NCBI GenBank assembly: GCA_004380135.1
Contig: QXCR01000041.1
Span: forward strand, 1 to 64,000
Direction: 5' to 3'
DNA from: Stemphylium vesicarium
Lineage: Eukaryota; Ascomycota; Dothideomycetes; Pleosporales; Pleosporaceae
Length of the DNA: 64,000 nucleotides
A program made the position numbers and the translations under genes. Below the pieces are notes generated by a model. It saw nothing but the letters and a program-made list of their open reading frames with translations, had not been told where the DNA came from and made no database searches. Below are positions 11,084-23,079 of this stretch, piece after piece. Each line of letters starts with the position of its first letter. Positions within the stretch are counted from its first letter, which is position 1.

Positions 11084-14076
11084 TCACCATATCCTCTTGG
11101 CAACCATAGCATACCGACTAACATGCCCAAAGCTCGTCCCCCTCTCCCTCTCCTCCGCCTCCTTCCTCTTCCCCTTCTCATCCCTCTCCCTCAACCTCTT
11201 CAGCGCCTCAGGATCATCCTCATAAATCGCCTTCCTCTTCTCCTCATCCACATCGACCACGCCCCAACCGCCAATGCGCTTACCCCCGGTTTCAACATTC
11301 ATTTTCTCGCGCTCCTGCATACCGCGGTACCGCTTGCGGCTCACGGAGAGCAAGAACATGCCGAGCAGCAGTTTGAAAGCGAGGAAAAAAAGGTAGATGA
11401 CGAGGAAGACGATGAGCATGGTGGATGCGGCGATGAGGTCGTCGAGCGTGTAGGAGAAGGGGTGGTGGTACCATGCTTTTGAGGGGAGGCCTGCGCCGAA
11501 CGAGGAGCGGCCTAGGGCGCGCCGGAAAACGTGGTCGATGTGCGCGAGGGCTGCCGTGGTGGCGGGCGAGGACGTTGGATTCTCCGATGTCAGCGAGGTG
11601 GAGGTTGCGTGCAGGGGCGCTGGCATGTGGAGCGCGATAAACATATGGTAGGTTTGGATTGCTGCGCGGATGAAGAGGCAGGATAGTGGTATCACTGGTA
11701 GACCTAATCGACGTGTCAAATCTGCGTCAGCGAAGGCCTGTTGTCTATTGTTAGCTGATTATTACGTGGATGGGTATGGAGACGTACGTTTGAATAGTAA
11801 TCTTTTGCTAGTACGTCGAAGAACTTGCTATACACTTCTGGCTTGTACTGGTTGAACTTGGTAATGTACGCGTGTTTCAGCCAATCGACAAACATTTCAC
11901 TGCCCAGTACTAGCAAGAAAGGGTTGAGCACTTGGGCAATGTACTTGGGGAAGATGGTGAAGCTCATGGGGATGATGCTCGATGCTTTGAACGCGGTTGC
12001 TGATGAGGTGTTTGCAGAGCCTGTGAACATGGCCGTCCAGGACGTGTCGCTGCTTTGGATGCTGAGACCGCCTACTTCGACAACGTTGCGCATGGCGATG
12101 ATGAGGAGCATGAGCCATAGTTGGAAGCGCTCGACTATGTCTGCGCAAGTAATCTGGAATAAGTTCTCTTTCTCAAACTTCTTGAATACCGTGCCTTTGA
12201 TCTCGACGAATTGGTTGGACATGAGTAGTGTTAGAAGTGCGTTCGAGTACGAGTTGACTGCAACGTTCAGCGTGATGACCTGGTAGAATAGGGCGGTTGC
12301 GTGGGCTACAGTGTACACCAGGGCAAGTGTGAACATGCCAAGTGGACGAAGGACTTTGCTTCTGCCGTCGGGATTTCGATCAAGGGTTTCACGCGAGAAT
12401 AAACACTCGAGAACATCCTGACCCATGGCAGACAGCAGGCGGTCGCAAACTTCAAGAACGTTGTAGATGACATAGAGCTTGATAGCTGATTGCCCACGAA
12501 TGCCATGATACATGCGACTAGCGTCGAATCGCATGAGAACAAAGCAGCTCGCGATGACCAACAGGCCTTTGAGAATATCTGCCTTGTGACTTGGTTGGAG
12601 CGTGGACGGTGTCGACTTGGTGCGGCGGTGACGAAATCGAGAATTTCGCGGCCTCCGCGCTCTAAGTTGATTCATGTCTGGAAACTTGAACGTCGTGGAC
12701 ATGTGTGGGTTCTGCCTGGATGACGTATTGGCGGAAGGGACTGCCGATGAAGACGGCTTCCGCGACATGGGCGGAGCCTCTTCTTCGGCCGGAGTGGCAC
12801 TGGGTGTAGGTACATCGGTATGCTTTCTCCGCTCCCATAGACGAGGTAGCCCATTGTAGACGAAAGCCCAGAGGTCACGGAACTCTTTCACAATCACTGA
12901 GCCCCACCACTTGATCAAGATGGCCAGTGCGAGCAGGAAGCGTAGTGGTAGGATAGTCAAGACGTGCATCCAGGCATCCAGACAAGCGAGCGCACCGAAT
13001 CCCAATATGCCTTCGATCTTCAACGGTATCCTCAGGAAGTTCAGCAAGCGCTCGTACTTGATCTCGGACGATTCGTATGGGAAGTCGGTAGCGGCAGGCC
13101 GGTAGATGTACAAGGGAGAGGGCCGGCTCGCGGAGAGCTCGAGCGACAGGAAGGTAGGCATTGACATTGGGGGTAGTGGGAGAGCAATTGGGTTTGGCGA
13201 GACCTGTTCGCGCATATCGCGCGCTTCCCTCTGTCGGTCGTGGCCCTTTGACACCCCTTCCTTATGCTGCAATTCCAGCGGTGGAGGCACATGCCTGTTA
13301 TGTCTCCTATCTTCTCCTTCATGTGTTTGGTTGTGTGTTCGTGATCGCGATCTCGACGTGGTTCTCCGCACGAGCGCGGGCGTAGTGACGGATCGTGAAG
13401 CAGGCATTGGCCGGCCATTGCGCAACTCGGTAGAAGGGGTCTTGATGAGAACCACCTCCTTGTCCGGTATTGCCTCTCGGCCTCTTGAACCCTTCTCTCT
13501 CTTTGCATCGTGGTTTGCGTCGTTCAATTCCACCCGTCGCTCCAAGACCACGCCCAATAGCTTGTTGTGGCCCTGATCGTCCATGTCCTCGAGCGGTGTC
13601 ACATCCTCGAGCGCGTCCTCAAGAATTGGCGTTGCCGCTCGAATTGGGATACTCGCAGGCTCACTGGTGAGTTCCTGGATCTGGCGCGGACTGAGCTTGA
13701 GCATCTTCTCGTGCTCGGATACGCTGCTCCTCCTCCGCGCATCTCCAGGACGCTTAATCGGCCGTATCTTCTCGCTTGTGTCTGACTGTATGGCCTCTTC
13801 GTGTATGCTCGGCCGTCTGCTCGTCGCGTTTGAACTAACATTGCCGATGGCTTCTGGCTTGGAACTATTCGTCATATTTTGCAATGTTTCATCCGTCTTC
13901 GCTTCATGATTGCGGCGACCGCTCGGGGGTGCCCCATGGTCAGGTTCCGGCGATAGAGTCGGCGTGGGCAGCTGTCCTGTCGCATTCGGTTCACCGTTGG
14001 TCCACGTATCTGCTCCGTTCATGGCGCCCGGGGCTGGAGTCTCTACTCGAGTGCATGGTGAATGCCGTGCCTTCAA
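11084..14076 (-). CDS. TAPT1/Emp65-family multi-pass membrane protein
   Basis: Two exons, 14076-11788 and 11737-11084, give 980 residues; the 50-nt intron (GTACGT/CAG) joins phase 0. The first ~300 residues are polar and disordered. From about residue 325 the TAPT1 core begins (YERLLNFLRIPLKIEGILGFGALACLD, then the long hydrophobic segment MHVLTILPLRFLLAL). Further hydrophobic segments follow, and the family block with VYTVAHATALFYQVITLNVAVNSY and SNQFVEIKG is clear. The tail is basic. The family is known from human TAPT1 and yeast Emp65, an ER protein that works with Slp1 in folding quality control. The fungal protein is longer because of its disordered N-terminus. An ER role is an inference from the family. 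Confidence 0.9.
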
Positions 14077-14537
14077 CTACGCTGAGTTGTAGCGACGTTT
14101 TGGGAGCTCGGGGCATGGGGGGCTTAGCGTGGTGCTTGCTGCCGAACCGAGGGACCACCCCAGACCATTACAATGGCATCCAATCTCACCTTGGTAGTCG
14201 CACACAATGGACCTTGGTTCTGAGCGTGCAACGACATCACCAATCCAGTCATGTAACACAAGAATAACTAACAAATCGCACAATCGAATGGCCGACGCGT
14301 GGGAGGCTGACACCCCGCAGCAGCAGCTTGGCTGATCGAATGTTGCAGGTTGCGAGGAGTCCAGGCAGCAAGACTTCCATCTCCGCTGTCATTTATACAT
14401 ACTACACCGCTACAATTTATACTTCTTCTTTAGACTACATTCGACCTGTCACGTTCCAGGCCTTTTGCCACTTCATTAGAGCCACATCCCAAGGTTGTGA
14501 GCCATCGCGAAGCACCTCTTCCCTGATCTACTGTATA
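14077..14537. promoter_or_regulatory. Divergent intergenic promoter region
   Basis: The region lies between the TAPT1-family start codon (-) and the chosen start of the DUF7730-like gene (+). The frame of the latter is open upstream to 14328, but those residues look like translated leader. Confidence 0.45.
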
Positions 14538-15602
14538 ATGGAAGCCGCCATGGAATTCATCCTAGTGAAAGCTCCAAAGAGATGTAGCCTGCTCTTGCTA
14601 CCCAGAGAGCTTCGCGACGAAATCTGGAAACATGTCCTGACCGACCCGTCAATGGACAAACCAGTTCTTCGTATACTGCGGCAGCATCCCAGTGCTTTCA
14701 GCTCGAGCACACGATTCCAAAATTCGCTGTACAGCGAGGACCGCAGACGGCATCTACAAGTCGTCACTGAATTCGACATATGCCAGTCCCACCACATTGA
14801 CACAAGTCTCCTTCGAACGAATCGCTTCATCTACGAGGAGGCCATGCCAATCCTGTACCACTCAGTCATCTTCCATCCAGTTGGTCTGGAAGCAATTTTT
14901 CCTCTTTTCTTAGACAAGCTGTCTCCGTTTGGCCGATCCCTGATATCGCATGCCAAATTGACAATTCCTTCGGCAAATAACTCCAATATCTGTTCTTTTC
15001 ACTGGGCCCTGACATGCGCGCAAATTGCTGGCTTGGAAGGCTTACGGACGCTCAGGATTGAGCATCTGCCGCGGCACTGGACGAATCATCTCAAACGGAG
15101 CGTCTTACGTCCTCTTCTGAAAGTCAAGGCAGCCAAGACTTTTGATCCCGGGGAGAGTGTCGAGGCCAAGAAGCTGTTGGAAGAAGCGACCGTTGAGATG
15201 GGGGCCAAGGCATTATTCCGCAGATCATCCCCACTGGAGATTTCCGCACGAAAAGCTCACCAGTCCGAAGCCGAGTACGCTATAGGCGGTGAGCCCAGGC
15301 AAGTCCAAATCCAAAGGGACTGGGTAGAGTGGGACATGGTGAGCGTGAGAGATCTCACAGGATTTCGGAGCAAAGGCCAATCGGAAGCGGACGCATCTAG
15401 AGACGACACTTCGTTTATTCGCGCGGGGAACGATGCTTACGGTGGCGATGAAGTTCTCCCAGGATTGGGAGCTGATGGACGCGTAGTTTGGGCATCAACG
15501 ACTAACCCTGTTTGCTTTTCGGTGCTTTCCACGCGATGGATCCGCTATAGCCTGCCAAAAAGCAACCTCTGCAGCCCTGCGATAAGACGTCGACACCATT
15601 AG
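14538..15602 (+). CDS. DUF7730/2EXR-like protein of unknown function
   Basis: A single open frame of 354 residues from the Met at 14538 (MEAAMEFILVKAPKRCSLL). The start matches the usual N-terminus of this fungal family, where LLLLPRELRDEIWKHVL forms an F-box-like helix, followed by a conserved-looking segment ending TSLLRTNRFIYEEAMPILYH. The middle (SFHWALTCAQIAGLEGLRTLRIEHL) also fits. Such proteins are very abundant in Pleosporales and have no established function. The C-terminus is uncertain: a possible 68-nt intron at 15483-15550 (GTAGTT donor, CGACTAAC branch, CTATAG acceptor) joins phase 0 and would replace the last residues with a different tail. Confidence 0.75.
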   Translation: MEAAMEFILVKAPKRCSLLLLPRELRDEIWKHVLTDPSMDKPVLRILRQHPSAFSSSTRFQNSLYSEDRRRHLQVVTEFDICQSHHIDTSLLRTNRFIYEEAMPILYHSVIFHPVGLEAIFPLFLDKLSPFGRSLISHAKLTIPSANNSNICSFHWALTCAQIAGLEGLRTLRIEHLPRHWTNHLKRSVLRPLLKVKAAKTFDPGESVEAKKLLEEATVEMGAKALFRRSSPLEISARKAHQSEAEYAIGGEPRQVQIQRDWVEWDMVSVRDLTGFRSKGQSEADASRDDTSFIRAGNDAYGGDEVLPGLGADGRVVWASTTNPVCFSVLSTRWIRYSLPKSNLCSPAIRRRHH

Positions 15603-18600
15603 ACTTTAGTGCATGCTTTTACCTTACACCAACCCGACTGCATGCGCCGTCACCTGCTGCATCGCGAGTGATGGTTAATACAGGTAGAAATACAAGATAA
15701 GCTTCTCATACGGAGCTGCACATGCAGGCAATCAAGCATACGTTTCAACCTTTGATATACGAGGCCCATCTGCTGACTGTACATGTCTCGGTACGGGTGC
15801 ATGGGTCATTTTCGATACTGTAGGCCCCTAGGGCTGTGAGAGGATGCGGACGTTCGGGTCGTACCGCATATGCAGACAAGGGTATGGTAGTGCGCTGGAG
15901 AGCGAAGCCATGAGAGGCTAGTCCATTAGCGTTGCTCTCCCATCTGGAGAAAGTCTAGTACTAGTAAATCCACATAAGGCTGTCTTTCTTTTTCCATACC
16001 CACAAGCAAGGCTATCATCAGCCAACTGCTTTCTTAGACCATCGACATTCTGGTACGAATCGAGATGACACCAAATTGGGCCAACGTGATACTTGGCTCT
16101 CCACGTGGGCTGTCTTACTATGGATGCAGTGCTCACCGACATCCCGATTATGCGGATATCAGCCCCAAGTTCCAGAATGCATCACAACACACCGCTACCG
16201 ATTTTCCAGTTGTGCAGAGATCAGCGTAAGACTTTCCGATGGCAGGTAATGATTATTCTCGTGGCCCAAGGATTACACCCGCCGTCGGTGGATTCGTGTT
16301 TGCTAGGATGTTTGCAGCTTACGTGCATAGAGTAGAGGACATGCATTCAACTGATGGTGAAGGCATGCATAGCTCACCCCGAAGTGTTTCAGCCAAAGCC
16401 ATTACCTCACACTACTCAACCCAGCCGGCTTCTGGCTTCCGTCTAGCTCACAATGTCATCGGCTACGGAAACTGATGGACCATGTTCCGCGTGGAATCTT
16501 TCGGACGCCACAATATTCCTAGAGAGAGGCCCGTGCCCCGACCTCATGGCGGATGCGAGGGCGTGTAGGATGCCGACAGCACTAATATTAGACCAAATTG
16601 CTGGAGATTGAACGGGGGTTTTGAAGGCAGACGTCTCAAGTCGGGAGCAAAGTCTTGAGGTGCATAGGGGCGTCAGTGGACGTGTACACGCTGGTCTGTA
16701 AGATATTGGATGGTATAAGCTTCAGGGTGAGGCTACAAGGCAAGCTGCATGTGAAAACTTAGTGCCAGCGAATGAAAGATGCGGGGGACAAACCGACAAG
16801 AGTCGACGTCACCTCGTCGCAAATTGAGGACTTCGGCGTTAGCGAAAGGAGCCAAGAATGGAGTGTCTGAAAGAGATGTTGACAGGGCTAATCTCAAGCA
16901 ACGCTCTTTTGGCCCAGCTGACGTCTACAAGGCTGAAACCCAGTGGACTGGACAGTAACGATCGATACCCGCAAGGCACCACTGCGTTGGAGAGTTGGTA
17001 GACGTTTTCTTGCGGGCGTGACCCCAACAACGAGGACCTGGAAACTGTAGTTCCCGTTGCGGGTTGTTGGCTTGTCAAGATTGGGTGCCAGCGCATGGAT
17101 ACGCGCCAGGAGCTGCTGTGCCGCAATCGAGCATGAGGGACATTGGAAGGGTCGCCCTTGAAGTTGAGGTCCTAGCTCAAGGAGTTATGCTTTCTTACCA
17201 GACAGAGTGCAACTGTATCCGACACCAAGGATCTTAGGAAGAGCGCTAGAAGGCGCTCAGAGCACGGGCATGTAGACGGGAGGATGACAGCGAACAGAAC
17301 TGAGTACAGGCACATGGCTGCATCGCACATGCAGCGGTCGCGTATGTATTCGACTGCAGGTAGGCGCAAAAGGAAGTCTTCTAGAAGGCGTGAACATTTA
17401 GCCTGCTGCAAGGCCAGCCGAGAGTCGCAGAAGAGAGTCTCGTCGGTGCCGGCGGCTGGCTGGGTATCCACCTGTTGTGTAACGAGATATTACGTGTGGT
17501 TAGCCCAGATAGGCAACAACAAGAATAGGCGTGGATTGGGGTGGATTTCCGGACCGAAAGGCTTGCAGGCAGAATTTTGCAGGATGAAAATGTTAGAGGG
17601 TGGCAACATTTGTGAAGACAGTAGTGTTGAGGCAGGAATAGAGAGGCCCACATGCAGGGCTTGAAGGGGGGGCAGGGGCGAGAGACTAGCGCAGGTCCTT
17701 GCGGAGAAGGCGTGCGGAAGGTAGGGCCAGGCAAACATGACATCTTTTGGACCATGTTTGAGCTTGAACTACGGATAGTTCAGGAATGCATATGAGGAGG
17801 GTCTTGCAGCGCCACCAGAGTTTAAACCAATTTACCCTGTTGTAGCGGTGGCCGTGGCTTGGGGGGAGTTAGCGTGATTGGCCGCGGTGGACTAGACGGT
17901 CTCGCATCGCACGGCTCTACGTTGTTAGCAAAAGAAGACGGATCGAAGAAAATTAGAAGCCTGGCGGAGATCCAATCGGGCCTTGCTCCACGACACGGCC
18001 TCGGTGGGCACGACAGGTGACAGGAGCTGGAGAGGGGACAACATCGGCGAGACACGACTTCAGCCGGCAGCAGAAGTGGTGGTGGTGGTAGTTGCAGAGG
18101 GAAATTATAGAGCTAATCAGGCCCCCATTGCGCGGCGTGTGTCTGTGGTTGAAGATTGTGTTTCAGCACGTCCGAGCGTGTGCAGATCAGACGGGAGCAA
18201 GCAGTCGTCTCGCGAACCCCGGACGCGGTAGGACCTCACATAGAGTGCAACAGTCCCGTGACGTGCCAGGGGGGGTTGTATTCACTCGCATGTTCGCAGG
18301 CATGGGGTGGTGGTGGTGGTCGGGGGAGTGTCGACAGAGTCTAGATGCAGCCACGATCACGACTCCCCGTCTCATGGCAGTTCCGCGTCCCTGGCCAGCG
18401 TTAGCCATCATTATCGTCGTGGGCTAGCAGCGCCGCCGTCTCTTCACTACTTGGGGTGGCTGACCATGACTAGGGGAGCGGCAGCAGCTTCTCGCAGCCG
18501 CGCTTGCCATTCGGGGCGTTGCTCGCTGATGGACCACTTGGGAGCAAGGATGCGACTCAAAACGTGTAACCCATGCATGTACTTTAGCCCTAGTGCTGCC

Positions 18601-18934
18601 GACACTAATCTTCCTTGGGCCACGCCTGCGAAACGTGCGTCTTCAAACCTGTCGGGCCTCCTTTCAACTTCTTGTTCATTGCTACGACCAGTCCTCAGCC
18701 TGTTGCTTCTGCCTTAATAATCCCCGACTACCCGCCCAAGAACCCCAACACGCTCCTTGCGACATCCCGTGACAACCGACCATAGTCCCCACCTAATACC
18801 CACCACCACCACCACCACCACCACTACCACTACCGCGAGGCCGTCTCCAGCAGCCTGTATCTCTTTTCCAGACGCCTCATGCATTACTAGACACGTATTC
18901 CTACCCGACAGCCAGTCTGCCATTGTAGCCCCCA
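15603..18934. other. Gene-poor region with simple repeats
   Basis: About 3.3 kb without a supported coding region. Frames on both strands are short and overlapping. A (GGT)n run lies at about 18304-18321 and a (CAC)n run at 18801-18833, the latter about 100 bases upstream of the kinase start and so probably in its leader or promoter. No tRNA or 5S signature was found. The length suggests extended regulatory sequence or an unseen non-coding transcript. Confidence 0.5.
18801..18833. repeat. CAC trinucleotide microsatellite
   Basis: About nine nearly perfect CAC/CCA units with one or two CTA variants near the end, upstream of the kinase gene. Confidence 0.85.
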
Positions 18935-20891
18935 ATGGGTCAGAATAACGGCAAGCCCGTGGTGTTTACCGACCAAGGTGCGTTATCAGCAGCAGCAGCA
19001 GCAACACCACCACTGCCGGGGAAGAGCGAGGATTATGGAAGTACGGACTAACGGTTCCAGCAGTTAACCTCAACCACTTCCGCCTGCTTCGCGTCGTGGG
19101 CAAGGGCGCATTCGGCAAGGTTCGCATCGTCGAGCGGAAAGACACGGGCCTCACATTTGCGCTCAAGTACATACGAAAAGACGAAAGTCGGTATACCACA
19201 GCCACCAGACTGCAAGCCCGGCAAGCAGACTAGCAGGGTCCGATGCTGACGTTGTGTCACAGTCGTACGGTCGGAAAGCGTCCGAAACATCATCCGAGAG
19301 CGGCGCATGCTCGAGCATCTGAACCATCCATTCCTCTGCAACTTGCGCTACAGTTTCCAGGACATTGAATACCTGTATGCCAAATGACCCCCTCCGCGCC
19401 AGCCCGGGCACGAGGCTGACAAGGACAGATACATTGTTGTGGATTTAATGAATGGCGGCGATCTGCGCTTCCACATCTCGCGAAAGACCTTCACAGAAGA
19501 CGCAGTGCGCTTCTGGATAGCCCAGCTTGGCTGTGCCGTTCGCTACATTCATCAGCAAGGCATTGTGCACAGGGACATCAAGCCGGACAATGTGCTGCTA
19601 GACTCGGAGGGACATGTCCATCTGGCTGATTTTGTACGCTCTGTTCCCACTACCACACCCTCGCCCCTACTAACGCCTGCAGAACGTCGCCTCCGATTTC
19701 ACGCCGCATAAGCCGCTGACGAGCAAGTCTGGTACCCTCGCCTACCTGGCTCCCGAAGTATACGAAGGCAAGGGCTACTCGTGCGAGGTCGACTGGTGGT
19801 CGCTAGGCGTTCTCTTCTACGAGTGCATATACAACAAGAGGCCCTTTGAGGCTAGCAGCCATGACTCCCTCGCCGCCAAAATCCTCAAGGGAGAGCCGAC
19901 ATATCCCGTCACCAGCCCGCCCGTCTCCATGCCCTGCCTGCATGCCATTAGCTCGTTGTTGGAGAAGAATCGAAAGAAGCGCATAGGTGCCATTGGATTC
20001 GAAACCTTCACCGACAACCCCTTCTTCCGTCCCATCGACTTTGTCGCTCTCGAGCGCAAGGAAATTGAACCCGTCTTCGTACCCTCGAGCGACAAGACCA
20101 ACTTCGATGCCACCTACGATCTCGAAGAATTGCTGCTGGAGGAAGCGCCACTCGAAGCACGCGCCCGCAGGCAGAAGCCCAGGGAGGCGCTCAAGGACGA
20201 CGCTACAGAGCAGGAGATACGGGCCGAAGAGCTGCACAAGATGATTGAGACTCTGTTCGAGCCCTTCAATTACACCACGGCAGGCGATCAGCGGACCCCG
20301 GCCGCAGTAGCTGTCATCGATCCGCAAGACTCCGCTGCCGGCTCGAGAGCGAGCAACCAAAGCCAGCCCGACAGCGGCCCGGCATCTGCGCCCGCTCAAG
20401 TAGACCCTTGGGGACGCCCGCTTGCAAACAACAGGTCTCAAGACACCGAACTCCAGCCCACCCGTTCTACCACCACCGCGCGGTCGACGCAATCCCCGAA
20501 CGGCAGTCCCCCTCTCCCTACTAGCGCACTCCAGCAGACCGCAAACACCGGCTCGCCGACTTCGCAACGCGGCGAACACGTAGACTACTTTCCCACTGAT
20601 GGCTCCGAAGTGCCTACGCCCTCGTTTTCTCGTCCCATGAACAGCCGCCAGCGAGGCTCACAGCGCAGCACAAGCATGGGCGGAGGCGTACAGGTAGTTC
20701 TCAACGAGACTGGTTCTTGGACCGAAATGGCTAACCAGAGCTCTGCGCTCGTACAGAACGCCCAAACTGAGAAACCATCCGGCATGCTCGGATTCCTCAG
20801 CCGCAAAAAGGGCCGGGACAGGAGTCCCAAAGCGAAAGAGAGGGGTGTCTTGGGTAAAGAGGGCGCGCGAGTCATTATCAGCAACACTTGA
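18935..20891 (+). CDS. AGC-type Ser/Thr protein kinase, STK32/YANK-like
   Basis: Five exons, 18935-18977, 19064-19186, 19263-19374, 19429-19633 and 19683-20891, give 563 residues. The N-terminus MGQNNGK fits N-myristoylation, as in animal STK32 kinases. The kinase domain starts at about residue 20: glycine loop GKGAFGKV (27-34), ATP-binding Lys49, HRD at 140-142 and DFN at 160-162. DFN in place of DFG is a trait of the STK32 family, not a defect. The activation-loop end is GTLAYLAPEVYEG. After the kinase domain comes an acidic AGC-tail-like part (FDATYDLEELLLEE), then a disordered tail and a basic end (SRKKGRDRSPKAKERG). The second intron needs a weak GTCGGT donor at 19187, forced by the frame and by a TGA just upstream of the next exon. 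Substrates are unknown. Confidence 0.92.
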
Positions 20892-22065
20892 GGGAAGAAA
20901 CATTACACGCACAACATATCCGGCACGCCTTTTCCCAGCAGTTCCACGAGTCCCCTTTCGTCAATCTCCTTCCGGTCCACAAGTCCATGTATATTCTGGG
21001 GACGCGGCGTTTCAGGCATTCCTTCGGGCATGACTTTTGCATGCCCGTAACAACAACAACTTGCGACGCTCCGGGTCCGTCGCTCCTCTCTTCTTATTCC
21101 CTGCATCGAATTTGCATGTTCCCACCACCATCACCGACCCTGGGGAAAAGGTGTGCGAGACGGGCGTTGTCGGCTATACTGATTTTATTGTTTATCCAAG
21201 TGGGTTTTCCCGTTGGAAGAAGAGCTCATACATGTTGAGTGGGATTTCCCGTATGAACGAGAGGACATAGACGTGGAGGAAAGAATGTGTGGGACTGGAG
21301 GATCGACCCCCGCCCACGACTACCACTGTATATTTGAATGTTTGGACATCACAAACGCTGGACGCGGATGCTATGGGAGACCATGACGACGGACGCGCTT
21401 ACGCCGGATTGCAAGTATGAGGTTGGGCCAGGAGACAAAGGAGGATGAGGTAGAGAGTCTGCCGAGAGAGGAGCATGAGAAGGCCATATTTTATAATTGT
21501 TCTCTCTACAAACTAGCAAATACCCACATGATTTTTTCCACGCCGATACTTTTGCTCAATGTTTCTCCATGTCTTTTTCGGCTCGCTGAGCCCATTTGTT
21601 CTGGACAGGTCTGCTAATCAGTCATCACATGATGCAGTAACAATCTTTGCGAGCACCCGTGTTGGTTATTACTTGCTTGTTACGCACTATTGCTCCTGAT
21701 TTCGACCTCACTGTTCAGCATTATGATACCATCGATTATCTCCTCTTTTGCCAGCCAAGTAACGATCTCTCGATCCCTCAGCCCGTTCTACCAATATCCC
21801 CATGGCCCATAAACCACACCTCAGCAGCTCGGCAAGGGAATCAGCTACTGGTACTTTCTAGCAGATATCTTCTCAGTTATAGCAATGGTGAAGTCTTACA
21901 TTGGCAAGCTGCAGTAGCGATCAGACACAACTCAATATCTACAAATCTACAGATCTACAAATCTACAAAATCTAAAGGATCCGACATCCTATCTCTAGTA
22001 CCCTAACACCCCGACACAAAAGCCACAAAGAACCTACCCAACACCCCATCTTCATCTTCCCATCA
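20892..22065. other. Convergent 3' intergenic region
   Basis: This lies between the 3' ends of the kinase (+) and the thioesterase (-). It holds presumed 3' untranslated sequence and one short tandem repeat at 21937-21973. No gene is supported. Confidence 0.55.
21937..21973. repeat. Eight-base tandem repeat (ATCTACAR)
   Basis: Four to five successive copies of ATCTACAA or ATCTACAG, the last with one extra A. It lies between the convergent kinase and thioesterase genes. Confidence 0.85.
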
Positions 22066-23079
22066 TCACAGCTTCCCCTTCGCCGGCCTCAAAATACACT
22101 GCTGACTCATACACGCAACCGCCTTCCCATCCTCATCCCAAACCCACGCCTCGCCAAAACTGCGCCTCTGCCCCGCAACCGGACTCCTCAATTCCCTCAA
22201 CAGCCATCTATCCGCCCTAACATCATCCGTAAAGAGTCTGAGCGAGAAATCCAAACTAGACACCGCAGCCACATCGTCAAACCAGGCGTGGTTAAACGAC
22301 AGGGGCAGAAACGCAATCGCGGCATCCATGACGAACGCCAGCACAGTTACGTTATCGACGGCAGAAGGGATGGGCATGATACTCTTGATCCAATCCGCTG
22401 TTATGCGCTGCGCGCTGGGCACACTGTCCTGTGGATGTGGAAGTGTTTTTGCGAGGCCGTAAAGGTTGTGGGCGAAGATTGAGGAAGGGGGGAGACGTTG
22501 TTCAAAGTGCTGTTTTAGCAGGGCAAAAGCTTTGCTGTGGGCTTCTAATAGGGTTTCTTTGACTTTTCCTGTACGCACGAGGTCTTGGAATAAGGCGTCT
22601 TGGGTTGGACAGGCGGACCAGGCGGGGTAGGCGTGGAGGGGTTTGCTGGAGTAGGAGAGGAGGGAGTTGGGCTCGGGGAGCATGAAGTCGGCTGTTGCGA
22701 GGAGGCAGGGTCTTTTTCTCCCTTCGTCTTCTTCTTTGCTATTGGACGAAGGAGCCGGTTGCCATACTTCTACCACTCGTGTCCCGAAGACCCGCGTTTG
22801 TCGCACGCTTCGCACACTAACACACAACACGCGATCTGTACACGCAGGACCTAGGAAATTCCCTTGCAGAGAATATAAATGGTAGCCCTCTGGCACACTT
22901 AGACAGGCTGCTTTCGCGGCTGCGGCGAGCGCGTAGCCGCCGTAGGCAATGTTGAGCGGGTTCCCCATTTTGCGGGGCGGATGAGGCGTTTGGAATTCAT
23001 CGGGGCTGGTTTGCTTGAGGGTGAGTTGGGTGAGAAGGTCTGGCGGCTGTTGTGGTGATGGTTGTCCTGATTCGGTCAT
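22066..23079 (-). CDS. Acyl-CoA thioesterase (TesB-like double hotdog fold)
   Basis: One uninterrupted frame of 337 residues from the Met at 23079 (MTESGQPSPQQPPDLLTQ). The frame is open upstream to 23349, but the extra 90 residues have no family character, so I treat them as leader. Family features are NPLNIAYGGYALAAAAKAAC (first hotdog helix), LYSLQGNFLGPACTDRVLCVSVRSVRQTRVFGTRVVEV (strands), and a second hotdog with SSLDFSLRLF and a C-terminal GKAVACMSQQCILRP. The family hydrolyses acyl-CoA to free fatty acid and CoA. The protein ends in GKL, which is close to but not a standard peroxisomal PTS1 signal, so location is open. The hotdog assignment is fairly secure; chain-length preference is unknown. 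Confidence 0.85.
   Translation of the reverse strand: MTESGQPSPQQPPDLLTQLTLKQTSPDEFQTPHPPRKMGNPLNIAYGGYALAAAAKAACLSVPEGYHLYSLQGNFLGPACTDRVLCVSVRSVRQTRVFGTRVVEVWQPAPSSNSKEEDEGRKRPCLLATADFMLPEPNSLLSYSSKPLHAYPAWSACPTQDALFQDLVRTGKVKETLLEAHSKAFALLKQHFEQRLPPSSIFAHNLYGLAKTLPHPQDSVPSAQRITADWIKSIMPIPSAVDNVTVLAFVMDAAIAFLPLSFNHAWFDDVAAVSSLDFSLRLFTDDVRADRWLLRELRSPVAGQRRSFGEAWVWDEDGKAVACMSQQCILRPAKGKL

Noticed and set aside
16839..17126. 95-residue minus-strand frame in the 15.6-18.9 kb region
   Set aside because: No homology features that I recognise, and plus-strand frames of similar quality lie nearby.
19803..20579. 258-residue antisense frame in the kinase gene
   Set aside because: It lies opposite a clear kinase exon and follows its codon bias; a shadow frame.
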